Shown: positions 47,135 through 60,791, numbered from the stretch's first letter. The stretch: DNA of 64,000 nucleotides from Sipunculus nudus (GCA_026874595.1 CM049320.1:19415714-19479713); one strand, 5' to 3'. The notes: a model not told the origin generated them from the sequence alone. Numbers and translations are program-made.

Positions 47135-47751
47135 CTTTGTGAATTGCTAATTAAAGTTCTTATAACGTTTCAGTGATTGGCGCATTAGCGTGTTTAACAA
47201 TGTGACCAGAGTTGATTATTTATACACTAGGTTTTGTTGTTAAAGGCGTGCGAGGCAACATCAACTTCACCAAACTTCTGATCCGTCTGTTTGCCGCTAG
47301 ATGTCCTTGTTGTTACGCACGGCTGCCACTGGCGGGCCTCCCACATGATAAAAACGCGTGGATATAAAGAAGAGGAGTAGCCTGTACACTGTGGGACTAG
47401 CACATTTTATCTTATTTTTAAAGGTTCGATAACTTATCTTTACTAAATACAAGTCATAGGCTTCTTTTCGTCGCAAAAAGTAAATCATCGTGTTCTATAC
47501 CACACCTATAAAGCCATTCATTTACGGTGACAAATCTAGTCAGTATGATAACCTGCAATTCTTGATTATTTTTACCTAAAGTAGCTTGTGTTACTCACTT
47601 GGAAATTGATTAAGCATTTGCTATCTTCAATGGCATAACTTTTGGAATAGAATTATTTGAAACAGCAAATAAATACGACTGTTTTCGTTTATGTTTGATT
47701 CATAGACTAATTTAGGTGATATTGTAGGTATCAATAGTTACTGTGATATAG

Positions 47752-47858
47752 TTATTCAAAGTTGTGAACATTTGTTCCATCTATAATAGATTCCCAAGCA
47801 TTGCACAAGAACACAGGCGTCCCATTTGCAACCCATGCTTTGTATGGAATAATACCGC
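47752..47858 (-). CDS. Candidate terminal exon, gene unknown
   Basis: On minus a good acceptor (TTTTTATAATATTGTAG) precedes 107 nt that are open to TAA, encoding GGIIPYKAWVANGTPVFLCN and then AWESIIDGTNVHNFE. The amino acid mix looks like real protein rather than random AT-rich frame. I find no matching upstream exon or signal peptide, so this may be an orphan or decayed exon. Confidence 0.3.
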
Positions 47859-48214
47859 CTACAATATTATAAAAATTTAAAACGTATATTATACATAAAG
47901 AATACAAAATGCTGTTGAGAATTGTTTTCCCTTCTATCAATATTTATTCACTGTTCGTATTATATGTAACTTTTTTCTGAAAAACAATAAAGTAAATACA
48001 ATTCATACTCAGTGTTAGACTACACAGAATGTAAATTAACTGTATATTAGACTCACAAAATCTTTGTTTTGCCTAAAACATATCTCTTTCTAAAATTCAT
48101 TTTCTGTCCATCAATTATTTCCTTGAGCATCTTTTGACCCCTCCATCTTCATGAATGAAATTCAAAAAATCTCTTTCATCCTACGCTTCAAATGGATAAA
48201 TATAATAGATTACT

Positions 48215-48249
<35 letters not shown>

Positions 48250-49740
48250 ATATGACTGATTATATATACATAAATATATGTGTGTGTAAATTTTTGGAGT
48301 ATCCATAACCGACAGCGTCAGAGTATATACCATTTTATGTAAGGCTCCGTATTCTCCATAAGGTTAAAGTATTCATAGCTATTTCAATAGAACTTTGAAT
48401 TGCTTCTCAAGAGGCACCCGGAATGACAGACTGCAAACCAGCCGGCTCACCTGTTTTTCAACATCGGTGTTATGGTATATGTGTATTATGGTATCTGTGT
48501 ATTCTGGTATCAGTGTATTATGATATCTTTACTTGGGTCCATGGATGTTGATGTTTACTGCTGTTGCTTTGGTTACAGTCATGGCATCTACAATTTACAA
48601 AAGCTTGATTATGGAGTCCTGTAAGTTTTATATTATGGTTCAGATTTCTGGAATCGTTTATATATGACATTATTGTGTCTATGTTTTTTTTAATTAGAGT
48701 GATATATATATGTGCATTTGTAGTTGTTGCATGCATCATATTTGGAATCCCTTGCGTTCTAGATATAAAGGAATTATCATGAATATGCAAATCCTTCTCG
48801 CAATGCTGCTTCTCATTGCATCTTCTCAATGAAAATGACTTGGATATACCTTATTTAATATGATGAGTATAATTTAACTTTTTGAAAATTACACAAACTA
48901 ATGTTTTATTAATCCTAATATATCTCTATTGAAAGTACGATACAATCATGTGCAAACACACATGGTGATAGCTCTGATGACATTCACTTCATAAAAGTAT
49001 ATATCGTATACCTGTCCCTATAACCTTACCTGATAGCATTACACTATGTCTATAAACCGTTGTATACCTTTGTCATGTTATCAGGTTACTGTTTGTCTGG
49101 GACCTACTGCTGATGCGATCACAACAGTTCTTGCCTGCTATTACCTGAACCTGGAAAGCTTAATGGGACACACGTGGTTTGTGGTCAGCCTTATGCAGAG
49201 TGATCATGAGATATGCAAATATAAAAAAGTGATAGCAGGGTTCATTTCAGCGACAGGAGCCCTTGCTATGTTTTGTGCGCCTTTTGTTTTGTTGATCATG
49301 TATACCAAATGCCATTCTTTATGGAAAATCTAAGAGAATCATTCACATAATTTATTACATGTTCAGAGAATGAAGAGATGATGACGGTGGGAGAAATAAT
49401 TGATACTTGGTCACGTATAACTTATTTTTTCAAGAAACTGATGTATTTAATTTTTTATGAATAGTCTATACAGGCACAACACAACACAGCTTGATCACAC
49501 CTCAATACACAAACTATGAATTATCTCTTAAAATTTAACATGAACTACTTTCTAAAAGGGGTGTCACTGTCGTATTTCTAAGCCCTGTTTCGGTTACTGG
49601 TACAGGACATTATTTAATCTTGAAATGTTCACTTAACCAACAGGATGAAATCTTTAATATTGAATATCTTCATAACTCGCGACGTATAACTTGGTCATGT
49701 GGTCTGCCCCTAAACTGTCCATATTTTTTTTTTTCATATT
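47859..49740. other. No supported gene
   Basis: A TA-rich tract lies at 48218-48252. An open plus-strand stretch at 49085-49333 follows a TTATCAG acceptor and has a hydrophobic segment (ATGALAMFCAPFVLLIMYT). It could be an exon of a membrane protein, but nothing links to it. Confidence 0.4.
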
Positions 49741-50604
49741 TTATCCTGCGTTTTTATCATCTACTTTACACAGCACAAGCATAGCATTTACTCCCGAGTT
49801 TCGGCGAATGTCCAACACCTCCCAGATTGCTGTCACGTGCTGCAGCAGAGAGAAACCTTATAGACGGCGAGAGTTCCATACACTAGAACAAGTGTTGTTT
49901 TGTTTCTTCATCGGAAGTCCAAGGAAAAATACTCCTCCTGGTTTAAGCATGCACCACACCTGAGCCACTGCTTCCAGGTCGCCAAACGGATCCAATGAAT
50001 CACCGTAACCCACTGTGTTCAATGGAAGAGAACCTCGCAGCAAAGTCAAACGGCTCCAGCTGCCCTGACTTAAAGCGTTTGGCAACTTCAATTGGATGAT
50101 ACAAATGCAACTTCGGATGATCCAAGTAAAGCGGATAATATTCTGACGTGGTCACGTGACTCGCGTTTAGATTGAGAAGCATCATCTCAAACCAAGGTCG
50201 CAAGGTTCCGATAACAAGGCCCCGCCTCTAGCTTATATATCTCTTATACAGATGCAGCGTATTTCGAAAAAGGTGAGAATCGTGGTAGATGTTAATATTT
50301 TCCCCGTTTCTGTCTCTGTCGAGCAGGGTATTTATTTCTTTCCGAGATGCAGTTTTCTCAATAGGTTTATAGTTCGGCTTACAAGGAATCATATACCGTG
50401 TTGTGTTGGGACATTCTCCATTTTGAGTTAACTCCTCCTACGTCGCACTGGGAATAAACTTTGGTGCTGGGTATACCACTTCTGACTGAGGGTTCGCCAT
50501 CCGTGATAAAATATTTGGGCAGTTCACCCGTTTTGTTAAGTACGGGTAATACTTTCCTGGTTTCGCCTTGCCGTTATAGCAGCATACCTCTCCACAGCTG
50601 TTTC
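49741..50604 (-). pseudogene. Decayed DUF268-family exon
   Basis: Reading minus from a TTTCAG acceptor at 50605, one frame gives NSCGEVCCYNGKAKPGKYYP and YLTKRVNCPNIL, then HVTTSEYYPLYLDHPKLHLY and EPFDFAARFSSIEHSGL. After a frame change come GDSLDPFGDLEAVAQVWCML and KPGGVFFLGLP. SSIEHSGL..GD.L.P.GD followed by the KPGG strand is the signature of the DUF268 family, a Rossmann methyltransferase-like group. Breaks visible: TAG at 50438-50440, TAG at 50228-50230, a frameshift near 50005-50010, and TAA at 49858-49860 before a last open stretch ending at 49741. The 5' acceptor suggests a copied or orphaned genomic exon rather than a processed retrocopy. It is not expected to make a working protein. 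Confidence 0.8.
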
Positions 50605-50816
50605 CTGAAACAAACGAACATTTAATGGATTATGTAGAGTGTGCCATATTGTGCCTTATTTAACGAAAGATGAAGGTGAATGATGGGGCAATGTGTTATT
50701 AACAACCTCTATTTGAAACAAGTGTTGTATGCACCAGGCCAGTAAAAACCAGGAGGCAATAATTAAATTTATTTGCTGGCGTCGGTCTACATAAGCAAAG
50801 GGATTTTTTATCTTAA

Positions 50817-50860
<44 letters not shown>

Positions 50861-51945
50861 TTTTAAGCAAAATTTTGGTAGAATAAATTAAATACTATGA
50901 TTTATATATATATATATATATTTTTTGCTCGTCTTGTTTTCACTGGTAACTATACGATCCTCCCTATGACAATATTTTAGAGTAGTGTTGGTATTACCGA
51001 TAAACGTGTAAATATATAGACAATTTTTAACTTTTATAGATATTTCAACACAGTTTCGTTGACTTTTGACTTATTGTGGATTTATATGCTGAATTGGATT
51101 TTTACTAGCACAATGTCTCCATATATTCTGTCACGAAACTCGATACTGAATGACCAGGTAAGGACAACTCAGTGGATAATCAGTTATTGATGGAATCTAA
51201 CCTGAACTACCAGCTGAAATCTGCTTAAGGAATTCACCTTTCATCTGACCTTAAGAATAAACAAAATGCTTCTTTAAATTATACGGATCAGAATGTAATT
51301 ACCGTATATGACGTAATGAGCACTTCCCCGTGGAGTTTTGGTTGACCCCTTTGAGGAAACGGAAGAATTGACCATTCTCAACCTAAAAAGCTTTAGCAAT
51401 GCTAATATTCTCCGCCATTTTCCCACCTCGTTTGATCATTTTGATGGTAAATTATGTCAACAGTTTCCCAAAGGCTATAAATATTATCTAGCGAAAGATT
51501 TTCCATAGGTTAGTACCTAAAAAACTCCCAAGAATCCTCAAAGATGGTTATTTTAGCCTAGGACAGCAATACATTGTTACGATGAAATCGCACATACCGT
51601 ATTTACTATTAACACGGCTGCTTAGACCATTCTATGGTTTTTTTTTATATTAGAAGTAGGTATATTTGCTATTTAAATACTGTGCTTATGCAAAGCGTTG
51701 GTCTTAAGATGTCAATATATCGTTTGGGTAAGTAATATTTATTTCATAATTTTGTACAAACATAATTCTGGCTCGTTGGCTTACCTTGATCATGCTGCGA
51801 TTTCAAACAGAAATGTGAATACCAGCAGATCGTAAAACGCGGCACAAGTGAAACTTAGTTACGGTAGAGTAGGGAGGGGCTATTGTTTTTTTTTAATTTG
51901 TCTTAAAAGCACTTTTTTATGTCAAATACGATATATAGATTACTT

Positions 51946-51995
<50 letters not shown>

Positions 51996-54335
51996 TGAAA
52001 AATAGCCGGATAATTAGAAACCGACAGTTATAAACCATAAAGAACAACTAGCCTGGAGTGCCAGCTGCAATCTTGATAGGTAGCACACCTTTCATTTGAT
52101 CTAAAATATCAACAGAATGCTATTTTAAAATATAAGCATTACAACATAATCATATAGATTTTTTGACAAATATTTATTTTTGCTCGATAACTATATATTT
52201 TTTCGGTATTTATTTTTTCATCATTTCACTATACATTAATTAAGCTTTAATACTTATATTAACATGCATACATAGGGGATAATGTAAGAATTAATCGAAA
52301 TATTGTTTTTTTTTCTTACGCACTCGGTCCCGTTTTGCAACAGTTACTTTACTCCATTTAACCTAATAAAAGTATGTTAACATTAGTGGTGGTATTAACC
52401 AGACACATATTTAAAAAAGTATTTTGCTTACATTTTAAGGGTTTGCCAAGATATGCCAAGATCATTTTAACACAAATCAGTTCTAACTTAAGAGATAAAT
52501 TAAGCTTACATCATTGTCATAGTTTTGCAGACGACTGGCTGTCTATCTGATAATTAAACAGTTATCTTTCATATATAAGGCTAATGCGATTGTTCCTCTC
52601 ACCTCGAGTTTGCCAATACCTAGCGTAATAAACCTCATTCTTAGCTGTGATACAGAAATGTGATTATATGATTATAAAAAACGGTTGAATTTCTGATGGT
52701 CTCAAAGACATTATAAAAGATATCTTACCTTCACCTGTCTTTTGCTATCTAACAGTGAAGAAATTAAGTACGTTTTATAAACCGTTTAGTTGCTATATGA
52801 TAATACCAGTGTGTGTTGCAAGAGACACTGACTATGCCACCGAAAGCTTAAACCCAGACCCCCTCCAGCCCCATAGGCCAAAGGTGATGTCAGGAGGTGA
52901 GAAGTAAGATGTTTGGGCATCAATTAAACTGCACTGACGTCTGGGTTGAAGACACAGTCTATCAGGGTGTCAGAGTCAATTATGTTTTTTTATGAGTTTA
53001 TCAATTTATGAAATTAGAATCTCATCGGCACAGAGTGGCAAGCCATTGAGTGCCTTGTCGTGTAGGACGTTTCACCAATGTGTAAGAGTAAAAAGTCTGA
53101 GGGTGCCAGCGAGACTTACGCCGAATAGATAAGTAGTTGATGGTCATCAATATCTCTACTCATCCATTGTTCCAAGGACGATTTTATACTTTCTTAATTG
53201 TGTAGAGTACACAGACCCTCATATCATAACTGTCGAGCGATCACAGTTTAGTGCACACGGACCATAACATTGAGTTGTCTAATTTGACATTTACTGCCCT
53301 TTTACTAAGGTTTAAAGTTATGATTGAGGCTTAGCGATCTTCTACATTATATCTAGATCAGGAGATCAGTCAGATATTGTCAGAGCTCGGCATCATTAAT
53401 TTTTGGTTCATCAATCCCTAAATCTGATTATTTACCCAATCCACGCTTAAGCATTCTGCTGCCACACGAATAAATGTGAAGTCTCTGCAATCAAATATCT
53501 TAATGTTATTATCAATGTCATCACCTAAGCATATTTAGAGTACATTAGATTCCATGTAACAAAAGCTTGCACCATACTCTGGGCATATGGGAACACTATG
53601 TTTCCCTGTTTTCAGATAATTTTGAATGCAGAATATGTTCAAACAGAAAACTGTCCTATAAAGACCGTTTTATTTGAGTGTTGCAATATTTATAAATATG
53701 TACTATGTGTAAGGAATCAAACGATTGCAAGCATATATATATAAATTACCTTTCATATTGCAGCATGAATGAATTGCCATTTCAACTGACTATTTTACAG
53801 GCGATGAATAGCTAAAATGACTGGCCTCAATCAATCTTTTAATTTATGGTATAATCGTTCACTCGATGTCAGCACCTTATTTCCCTGTGAGGTCATTGCC
53901 TTTACGCAAAGTAATATCACGCATTAACGGGGTTATTACCAAGGGAAATAGCAAATGAAAAGTGTCTGATTATATCCTTAATATATCGAATCTTTCTATA
54001 AGGTCACCATTGCAAAAGGAATGATAAGGACACGTGTACTTTCTCACCTCGTCCCATCTAGTATCCAGGAGGCATCATACCGAATCCGTCTGACTCTTTC
54101 TTTCTGGTAAGGAGTACGATTTATCACTCTTTGAGACTTTATGCGTCGTGATATATTTCCCATGCTATCAAAGATATATAGGACTATTGCTTACAAAAAC
54201 TTACGTCTGCCATTTACAAGGTATGCCATTCCTCACATTTAACGGTGTAAATCATTTATGTTGCGTATCCACAATGGTATAACCTCAAAGCTCTCGCACC
54301 GCACATGACACTAGATATCGACAGCATAGATTAGC
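50605..54335. other. Gene-poor spacer upstream of the lipocalin-like gene
   Basis: TA microsatellites at 50820-50857, 50906-50921 and 51951-51991. The rest is AT-rich with no exon, array or inverted repeat that I can support. No clear TATA box precedes the lipocalin-like ATG. Confidence 0.5.
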
Positions 54336-57300
54336 ATGATGCGTGCGTTTATATTTGTAGCTGCCGGACTTTGCTTCCTTTGGAGCACTGCTGAAGGTAA
54401 AACTTTCATTTGAATTTAACAAATGCCATACCTTTAAAGAAAGTTGTCGTGAAAGCTCTAGCAAATGAAACTTTTTCCATTATGCTGCACCGGCAATTCG
54501 TTATATTTTCCAAAACTGGAGCTATCATAATTTACATTATATTTGATGGCTTCCAGTTCATCATGTGACATTCAGTCTTAAGCAGATAAGTTTAATTAGC
54601 AATTATCGGGGGATTCTAACGTCAACGTTTTTCATATTTGCATTTCAGGCATATGTGACGTAAATGATGTGCCGGTTGATCCGAAATTTAAGGAAAAAAA
54701 GGTAAATAAAATGTTTATTATTCATATTTGTAAAGGACAATCGTACGAAAGTATAGGTTATACCTACCAGTTGGCGATTTCTAGTCTAACAAAAGACAAT
54801 GTAAATACAATTAGAAATTTATCAAAGAAACTTAAAATTTTCATAAATGAACATTTTTGAGATATTCAATGTTAATCACACAAAATTCATTTTATAACTA
54901 ATGTTTACATCAAATGCATCAGAACTATTGCAGTAGCTATAATCAGACACATCAACGCTTGCCCATCCCTGGGGGTTTTAAGGCTTCTATGAATAGCGGA
55001 TAGGTCATTCGCACAACACCAAGTGAATATACAGAACATGAAAGGGAGACTGAACCATATTCATTTGTTTTAAGTCGAATTTTTTTCTACTGTAGGCAGG
55101 TTTAGTCACTTGAAATTGTTATATTTCTTCAATATCACTGGGCAAGTTTGAAAAAAACATTAATTCGATTCATCTGCGATAAAGATTGGTATCATTTGTT
55201 CTTATCTGTTATTTGCTGTTCCGCAAATTTCTTAAATGACCACTGCTCTTTATATTGGAAATTTTTATTTTCTATTAAACTTATTTTCAGTGGAGCGAAT
55301 ATTTATCCATTAATATAAGTAATGCTTGTGCCAGTTAAACACCTATGCTCTTCAATTATTATACGTTGTTACCTTACCCTCTGATGTACACATTATATAT
55401 AAATTGTGCAAGAGATAATCCCTAACATATGCCCTACACCGAACAGAAATGTATGAATTTGACGTTATTTTCGAGAGTTCGCAATTTTAGTCATTCAACC
55501 AGAGACCAGCTAGAAGTACAAGGCTTTATCACTGAAGATAATATTATCATTTATCTTTATTAAGCAAACATATTTACTAGGTATGCGGTGTCTGTTGTAA
55601 TGTATAGTTCAAATAACAAAATCAGCTGACTCAACAAGTTTTTGTATGTTTAGTTCTTTGGAGTATGGATCAGATGGAGGACCTGGATGTCCAGCCCAGT
55701 GGACAATAGCTACGATTATGTGTTGAATTTGCACAAGGACGAAAACGATGCGATCCTTTACACCGACTACAAAAGGTGGGCTATGAATCACTTATAGCAG
55801 AGATGTTTATTAATCATTTGGGATAAATTTCTGTGAAAAACTCTACTGAAACATAGTGGGGTTTTATGCGATTCAGGGGTAACACTAAAACACCGAATCA
55901 ATTATTCACCGTGGGTGTAATATTGATAATCAAGATATTGTTGAATGAAAATAATCTTTACCATTGTCCGGCAGGAGTCATGCACTGGTATTAGGGCAGA
56001 CAGAGCATATGGATAAGTGTTCTTGCGGAGGTTTATATGTGATTTCTGGGTACAATCAAACTTTGATATTATCATTTTTTTAACCGGCTTGCTCAGTATT
56101 GCTGCCGTATTTACCTTAAAGCAGCGTATCGGCGCAAGGATATGCGGAAGTCGAAGGACGATACGGTAGTCCGAACGCCAATAGGAAGACAATACACAAC
56201 ACGCTTGGCACAGTATTGTCACACAACCCATTATGCTTTTCGATGTCATTCCGGGTGGTGCTTCATAACGCACAAGTCATGGGAATGTCTGATGTAAATT
56301 CGTATTAACCAGCAGCGATATGAACTGACAATTACGTGACATATTTCATGGGACAGGGGCCCAGTATCCAGTTGAAAAACATTCTTGGCCGGTGAATAAT
56401 GTTTTAAATCACCACGTATTATGAAAACCAGAAGTTAACAGAAAACGAATCATTCCTTTTTTGTTGGACAAAATTTAAAAAAAGTGGCCACGTAAAAATA
56501 CTTGCGTTTTAACTCCAGTTTGCCAAATAACTTGATGACGACGGTTTTACTTTTATCAATATTCATTATTTTTGCATTTTGTATGGCTGTAAAAATTGCA
56601 ACAACAAAAAGTAAAAGTAAAATTTACTCAAATCAACTTGGATGACGTGTTTTGCGACAAAATCCATTTCTTATGAAATTTGTTTTATGTTATTGAAAGA
56701 CTATTATGATGAAAGGTCGACTCAGCACAATAAAAATGAACAAAACATTAGAAAAGAACATGTAAAACTGCCAGTTATTTGTTTATTGCAAAAAAAATAA
56801 TTTGTTATCTTCATTAGATATTCATCCACCCATTCCAGAAGATGTTCAGTATGTGATTGTCGTTCACAGGACTAATGTGACATCTGGTTGTGAGGTTCTT
56901 GGACCGTTCATTGTGATACACAGAACAAACACGCCTGGAGATTACTTGGTTCCGATTGCCGGTAATTATACAAGCGATCACGATTTGCACTGATTCTCGA
57001 ATGATTTAGTTTACTTGACACATTGTAGCGTATAATATTTATCTTAAGAGGGCACCTACGACCTACGTTTCATAATGTTATATGTGCAGTGGTTTTGGTA
57101 ATACAATTGATTTCTATTAGTCTGGTAATATTGTTTCATATTTGGAACTTAAATCAGGTGCATCTCAAGGTAAACTTGTGTTTCAATGGATTTCTATTTA
57201 GCTTCTTCAAGTGAAGCCTTTCTTTTGACATGTAATCATACATAAGTAAACTCAAGAAACAACACTTTTCAGAAATATATGCTTACAACCGTACCTGATA

Positions 57301-58143
57301 ACGCTAATCTTTTGAAATTGACATAAAACTTACTTGTACTAGAATGTATTTGTTATACATTGATATAGGAGGGAATGTATTTTTGTGATGATTAATTATT
57401 TTTATATTAATTTAATATTAACCCCACTCACTGTTTTAACTTTTGGGAGAATCATTTAAAATATTTTACAGCTGGTGTCGCCAGAATCATGGAAATAAAA
57501 AAGAACTACTTTGTGATGTTCTATTGCAACGGGGTTGCATCGGACGGTATATGCGAGTCACCAATATTTGAAGTCTACTACCGAGCCGGGACCAAAGCGA
57601 ACGAATGCAAGTGGATGGAGGCGGCAGCGAGACACATAGGAGATGCTTGTGTTGATCCGAACTATGTGGCGAGCAATATTGTCACAAATGGTAAGTAAAC
57701 AATATAACCTATGTTCATTTCATTTCATCATGAATATATATCATTCTTATAATATGAAAATGAATTGTTTACCGTCCCAAATCTTCATTGTAAATAAAAA
57801 AGATACTGGTTGATAATGATTGCTATATACTATAGTTGCTCTTTTAGGTCCCAGGAGAGAATTAAATCAAATGGCATAAATCTCCATTGTAAAATGTAAT
57901 GTATATTTTTCAACATGTTTTGTAAATGACAGGTCAGGTAATTGTACAAATGTAATATATCCGCTACCATGCAAACTAAACTGGTAGCATTTTTTTTAAT
58001 AAATAAAATAATATCAGCATTGGATTCGATTTAACATAGTGAATTGCATCTATAGTATTTATCTACTTGCATTCGCAGCATGTGTCCCCGGTGCCTCTGG
58101 AAACGGATGTGATTCAAGCAGCGGTAGTAGTGAGGACGACTAA
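54336..58143 (+). CDS. Secreted lipocalin-like protein, 7 exons, 234 aa
   Basis: Exons: 54336-54396, 54649-54701, 55654-55775, 56125-56165, 56818-56961, 57472-57690, 58079-58143. The sum is 705 nt, 234 aa plus TAA, with matched phases. Residues 1-20 (MMRAFIFVAAGLCFLWSTAE) are a signal peptide. FFGVWIRW at 39-46 holds the lipocalin GxW motif at the first strand. AEVEGRYDIHPPIPEDVQYV and GDYLVPIA follow the usual lipocalin order, then NYFVMFYCNG and FEVYYRAG as later strands. Eight cysteines remain in the mature chain, and the C-terminus is a Ser/Gly/Asp tail (DSSSGSSEDD). Lipocalins are secreted beta barrels that bind small hydrophobic ligands; the ligand here is unknown. The 41-nt exon 4 was found by phase: without it exons 3 and 5 do not join. 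Confidence 0.75.
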
Positions 58144-58168
58144 AGGACGGAGAAACGATAATATTATC

Positions 58169-58174
58169 AATAAA
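58169..58174 (+). terminator. Possible poly(A) signal of the lipocalin-like gene
   Basis: AATAAA lies 26 nt after the stop. A second AATAAA lies at 58578-58583, which would give a more usual 3' UTR and include the hairpin at 58238-58354. Which is used cannot be told. Confidence 0.4.
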
Positions 58175-58237
58175 ATAATATCCCGGGAGAACTTTTCAGA
58201 ACACATCTTTAAACTTACAATCGACGCTCCTCATGCA

Positions 58238-58354
58238 GCGGTAATACACTGGAGTCGTCCCAGACATCTTTTTGTGTTAGCGCTGCATTGTATGGCAAGG
58301 TTCTCTGGGCTCGTTTTCGAAATAATGTCTGGGACGACTGCAGTGTATAACCGC
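58238..58354. repeat. Imperfect inverted repeat, 30-bp arms, 57-bp loop
   Basis: The left arm 58238-58267 and right arm 58325-58354 pair at 28 of 30 positions (core CAGACAT / ATGTCTGGGACGACT). It lies 95 bp after the lipocalin-like stop, probably within its 3' UTR if the distal poly(A) signal is used. It may be a small fold-back element. Confidence 0.75.
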
Positions 58355-60652
58355 TTTGGGATGAGCGGCTTCCTATCATGTTCCCCGATGGTGTTGGTTT
58401 ATTTGACGGCAAAATTCGTCGAAGCAGCATTTATTCAAGAATGATATTGATTCATATATATTTCCCAGATATTTTTAAACGTGATGTGTTATTACTTATT
58501 TACATAACTCATGAATATATAGTCTGTTATGAAAATATGTATGTAAATCCAAGGGAAACAAATATGTTAATTAAGAAAATAAAAACGATAGTTACAATAA
58601 TGAAAAAGAATCATATAATTATGAAATATGGATATAAATATTGATACTTTCGATATACCACTCTAAACTAGGGAAAAACTCCACATGACCCGCAACCAGC
58701 GAATTTTTACGATCATGATAGATAATTGATTCGTGAGGTATCACAGGTACTGGTTATTTCTCGTATATTTGCCTGACAAAAAAATGAGATGAACCAATTA
58801 CAAATCCAGTTACACAAAGGCGGTGTTATACGACCTCGGTTCATTGTATTTTGATCTGTGCTTATTCCTTTTGGTGTTGGGTATCCTTTAAATATCAAAT
58901 TTTGCACAGATTGTATCTAGTGTGCCTGCTTATATGGCCATTGACGTTTGATTTATCTATAAATAAGATACATGGTCTGTGACAGTAGTTTAAACTCGCG
59001 GTGACTGTGTTTTTGCTATATTTTATACTGCGGTTTCAGGTAACACATAATATGTATATTGGATTGCAATAAAGGTCAAGGTGACAAACATCTGACTAGT
59101 CTTTATATACCTGTTCATTCCAAATGGATCAGGAGATTGCCGAATCGCAACTGCTTGCATGTCCATTTTTGTTGATGTAAAATTTATTCTCTGGACGGCA
59201 GCCAAAGTTATGCCACCCACGTGGTAATGAAATATTTTACTATTTGCAAAGCGATAGCGTGAGTGTTGAGCGTCTGGTGGATGTACACACTAATGCCAAC
59301 ATCTATATACAAATATTTAAAAAAAGTCACAGCCACAATAACTTCTTTTTACATCTACACACATATATATAAAGTACAAAATGGTCGATATTATTGCATT
59401 CTAAACCAAAACCCGAGTGTGCCTTTTTTCTTGTGGATTAACGGAATATCTAAAGAGAGTTCCGTTTAAAAATAAGAAACCCTTTAGCTTGAATATCACA
59501 GTGTTCGTTCTAACGTTTATGAGTTCTTCATGAACCTAACTTAATTCGTGTGCGGTTATTGATACTAACTATTGCAGTCCGATAGGAGTGTCCCTGCACC
59601 CTTTTACGTTGGTTAAATGACTAGGCACACAAGGATGGCTCCTTCCCCTAGAGCTCATAACAGACGTCGTATTTATATTCGAAGCGTACAATCAACCCAA
59701 CAGAGGATATCGACGCAAGGCACAAAAGCAGGGTTTCTGTCAATTGTCAATTAGACCTGTATTGCCGTGTATAATTTAATATATGACTACGAGGTACGTG
59801 TTTCCGAACGGGTTTCCTTGTTTGAGAGGTGGAGAGGGTCCCGGACTGTTTTCGTGAGTAGAACTCCAAAGAGGTGACCGTAGTGTTATCTTTCTATTAC
59901 AATAACATTGATTTCGTGGGGATATACTTTAAACTTTTCAATTTTTCATAACTTGAGTGGAATAAAACATGGAGTCTTTTGAACCACTCTTATTACTTAT
60001 GAATGATTTTGCGATATATCTGGTGCATGTCTTCCTTTTTAAAAAGTTGGACAATAATCCATATATTATTCTTAGGAATGATTTATCCGGATTTTCACTA
60101 CAATATTGTACATGTTAACAAAAGCTGATAGCTTATTCCCTTTGTATTTTCCTTTCCTAATACATAACATCAATGACATAGCAAGAAATACAAACTTGCA
60201 ATAGTCCTTGTTTGAAGTACGCTTGCACGAGAATAAATATACACTTTATGATCCTTCGGCGATGATATAGACAACAAACATAAAAGTTTGTGGTCCACGT
60301 AATGGCTTTTATAATTTTTTTAAAGTTGTGTATATAACGTAATATTTATGCGACACCGGTGAAGCACATCATGAGCTAAAATATAAATGACAGTGTAAAC
60401 GAGATGAGTAGCTTCTAACGAGTAGTACCTAGGTTTTTTGCTCCGGCCTGTCTAGACAATTACTGACGTCATGGCTGAATCAGAGGTAAAAAAAAATGAA
60501 ATGTGTGCCCTCCGAATCAATAAATGAAAATGTAGTATGAGACCACATTCATACACCTCCGTTGAATGTGCATCTCAATAATGCAAGAGATATATCAATG
60601 AATGTGTGTCAGGGTTGACCAAAACTATTGTAGCATCAGCTCTGCGGGTCAG
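58355..60652. other. No gene recognised
   Basis: AT-rich sequence with short unrelated open frames on both strands and no array. Confidence 0.5.
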
Positions 60653-60660
60653 TATAAAAG
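60653..60660 (+). promoter_or_regulatory. TATAAAAG promoter-like site
   Basis: CAGTATAAAAGCTCCC lies 58 nt before an ATG in a good context (GTCACAATGG at 60718). That ATG opens only 16 codons before TAA at 60766, so the site may drive a gene whose first exon is short or non-coding. Confidence 0.35.
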
Positions 60661-60791
60661 CTCCCTCATATCAGTGATTAAGTAAACTTAGTTCGTGAAT
60701 TAAAAACTGCCGTCACAATGGCCAAAAAAGCATTTAAACAAGACATATTAAACAAGAAATCCTCGTAAAATCTGTTTGTTTGAATTTTCAG

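Noticed and set aside
55902-56273. 123-residue minus-strand open frame
   Set aside because: It lies over the small lipocalin-like exon 4 and its introns on the other strand and has no recognisable motif.
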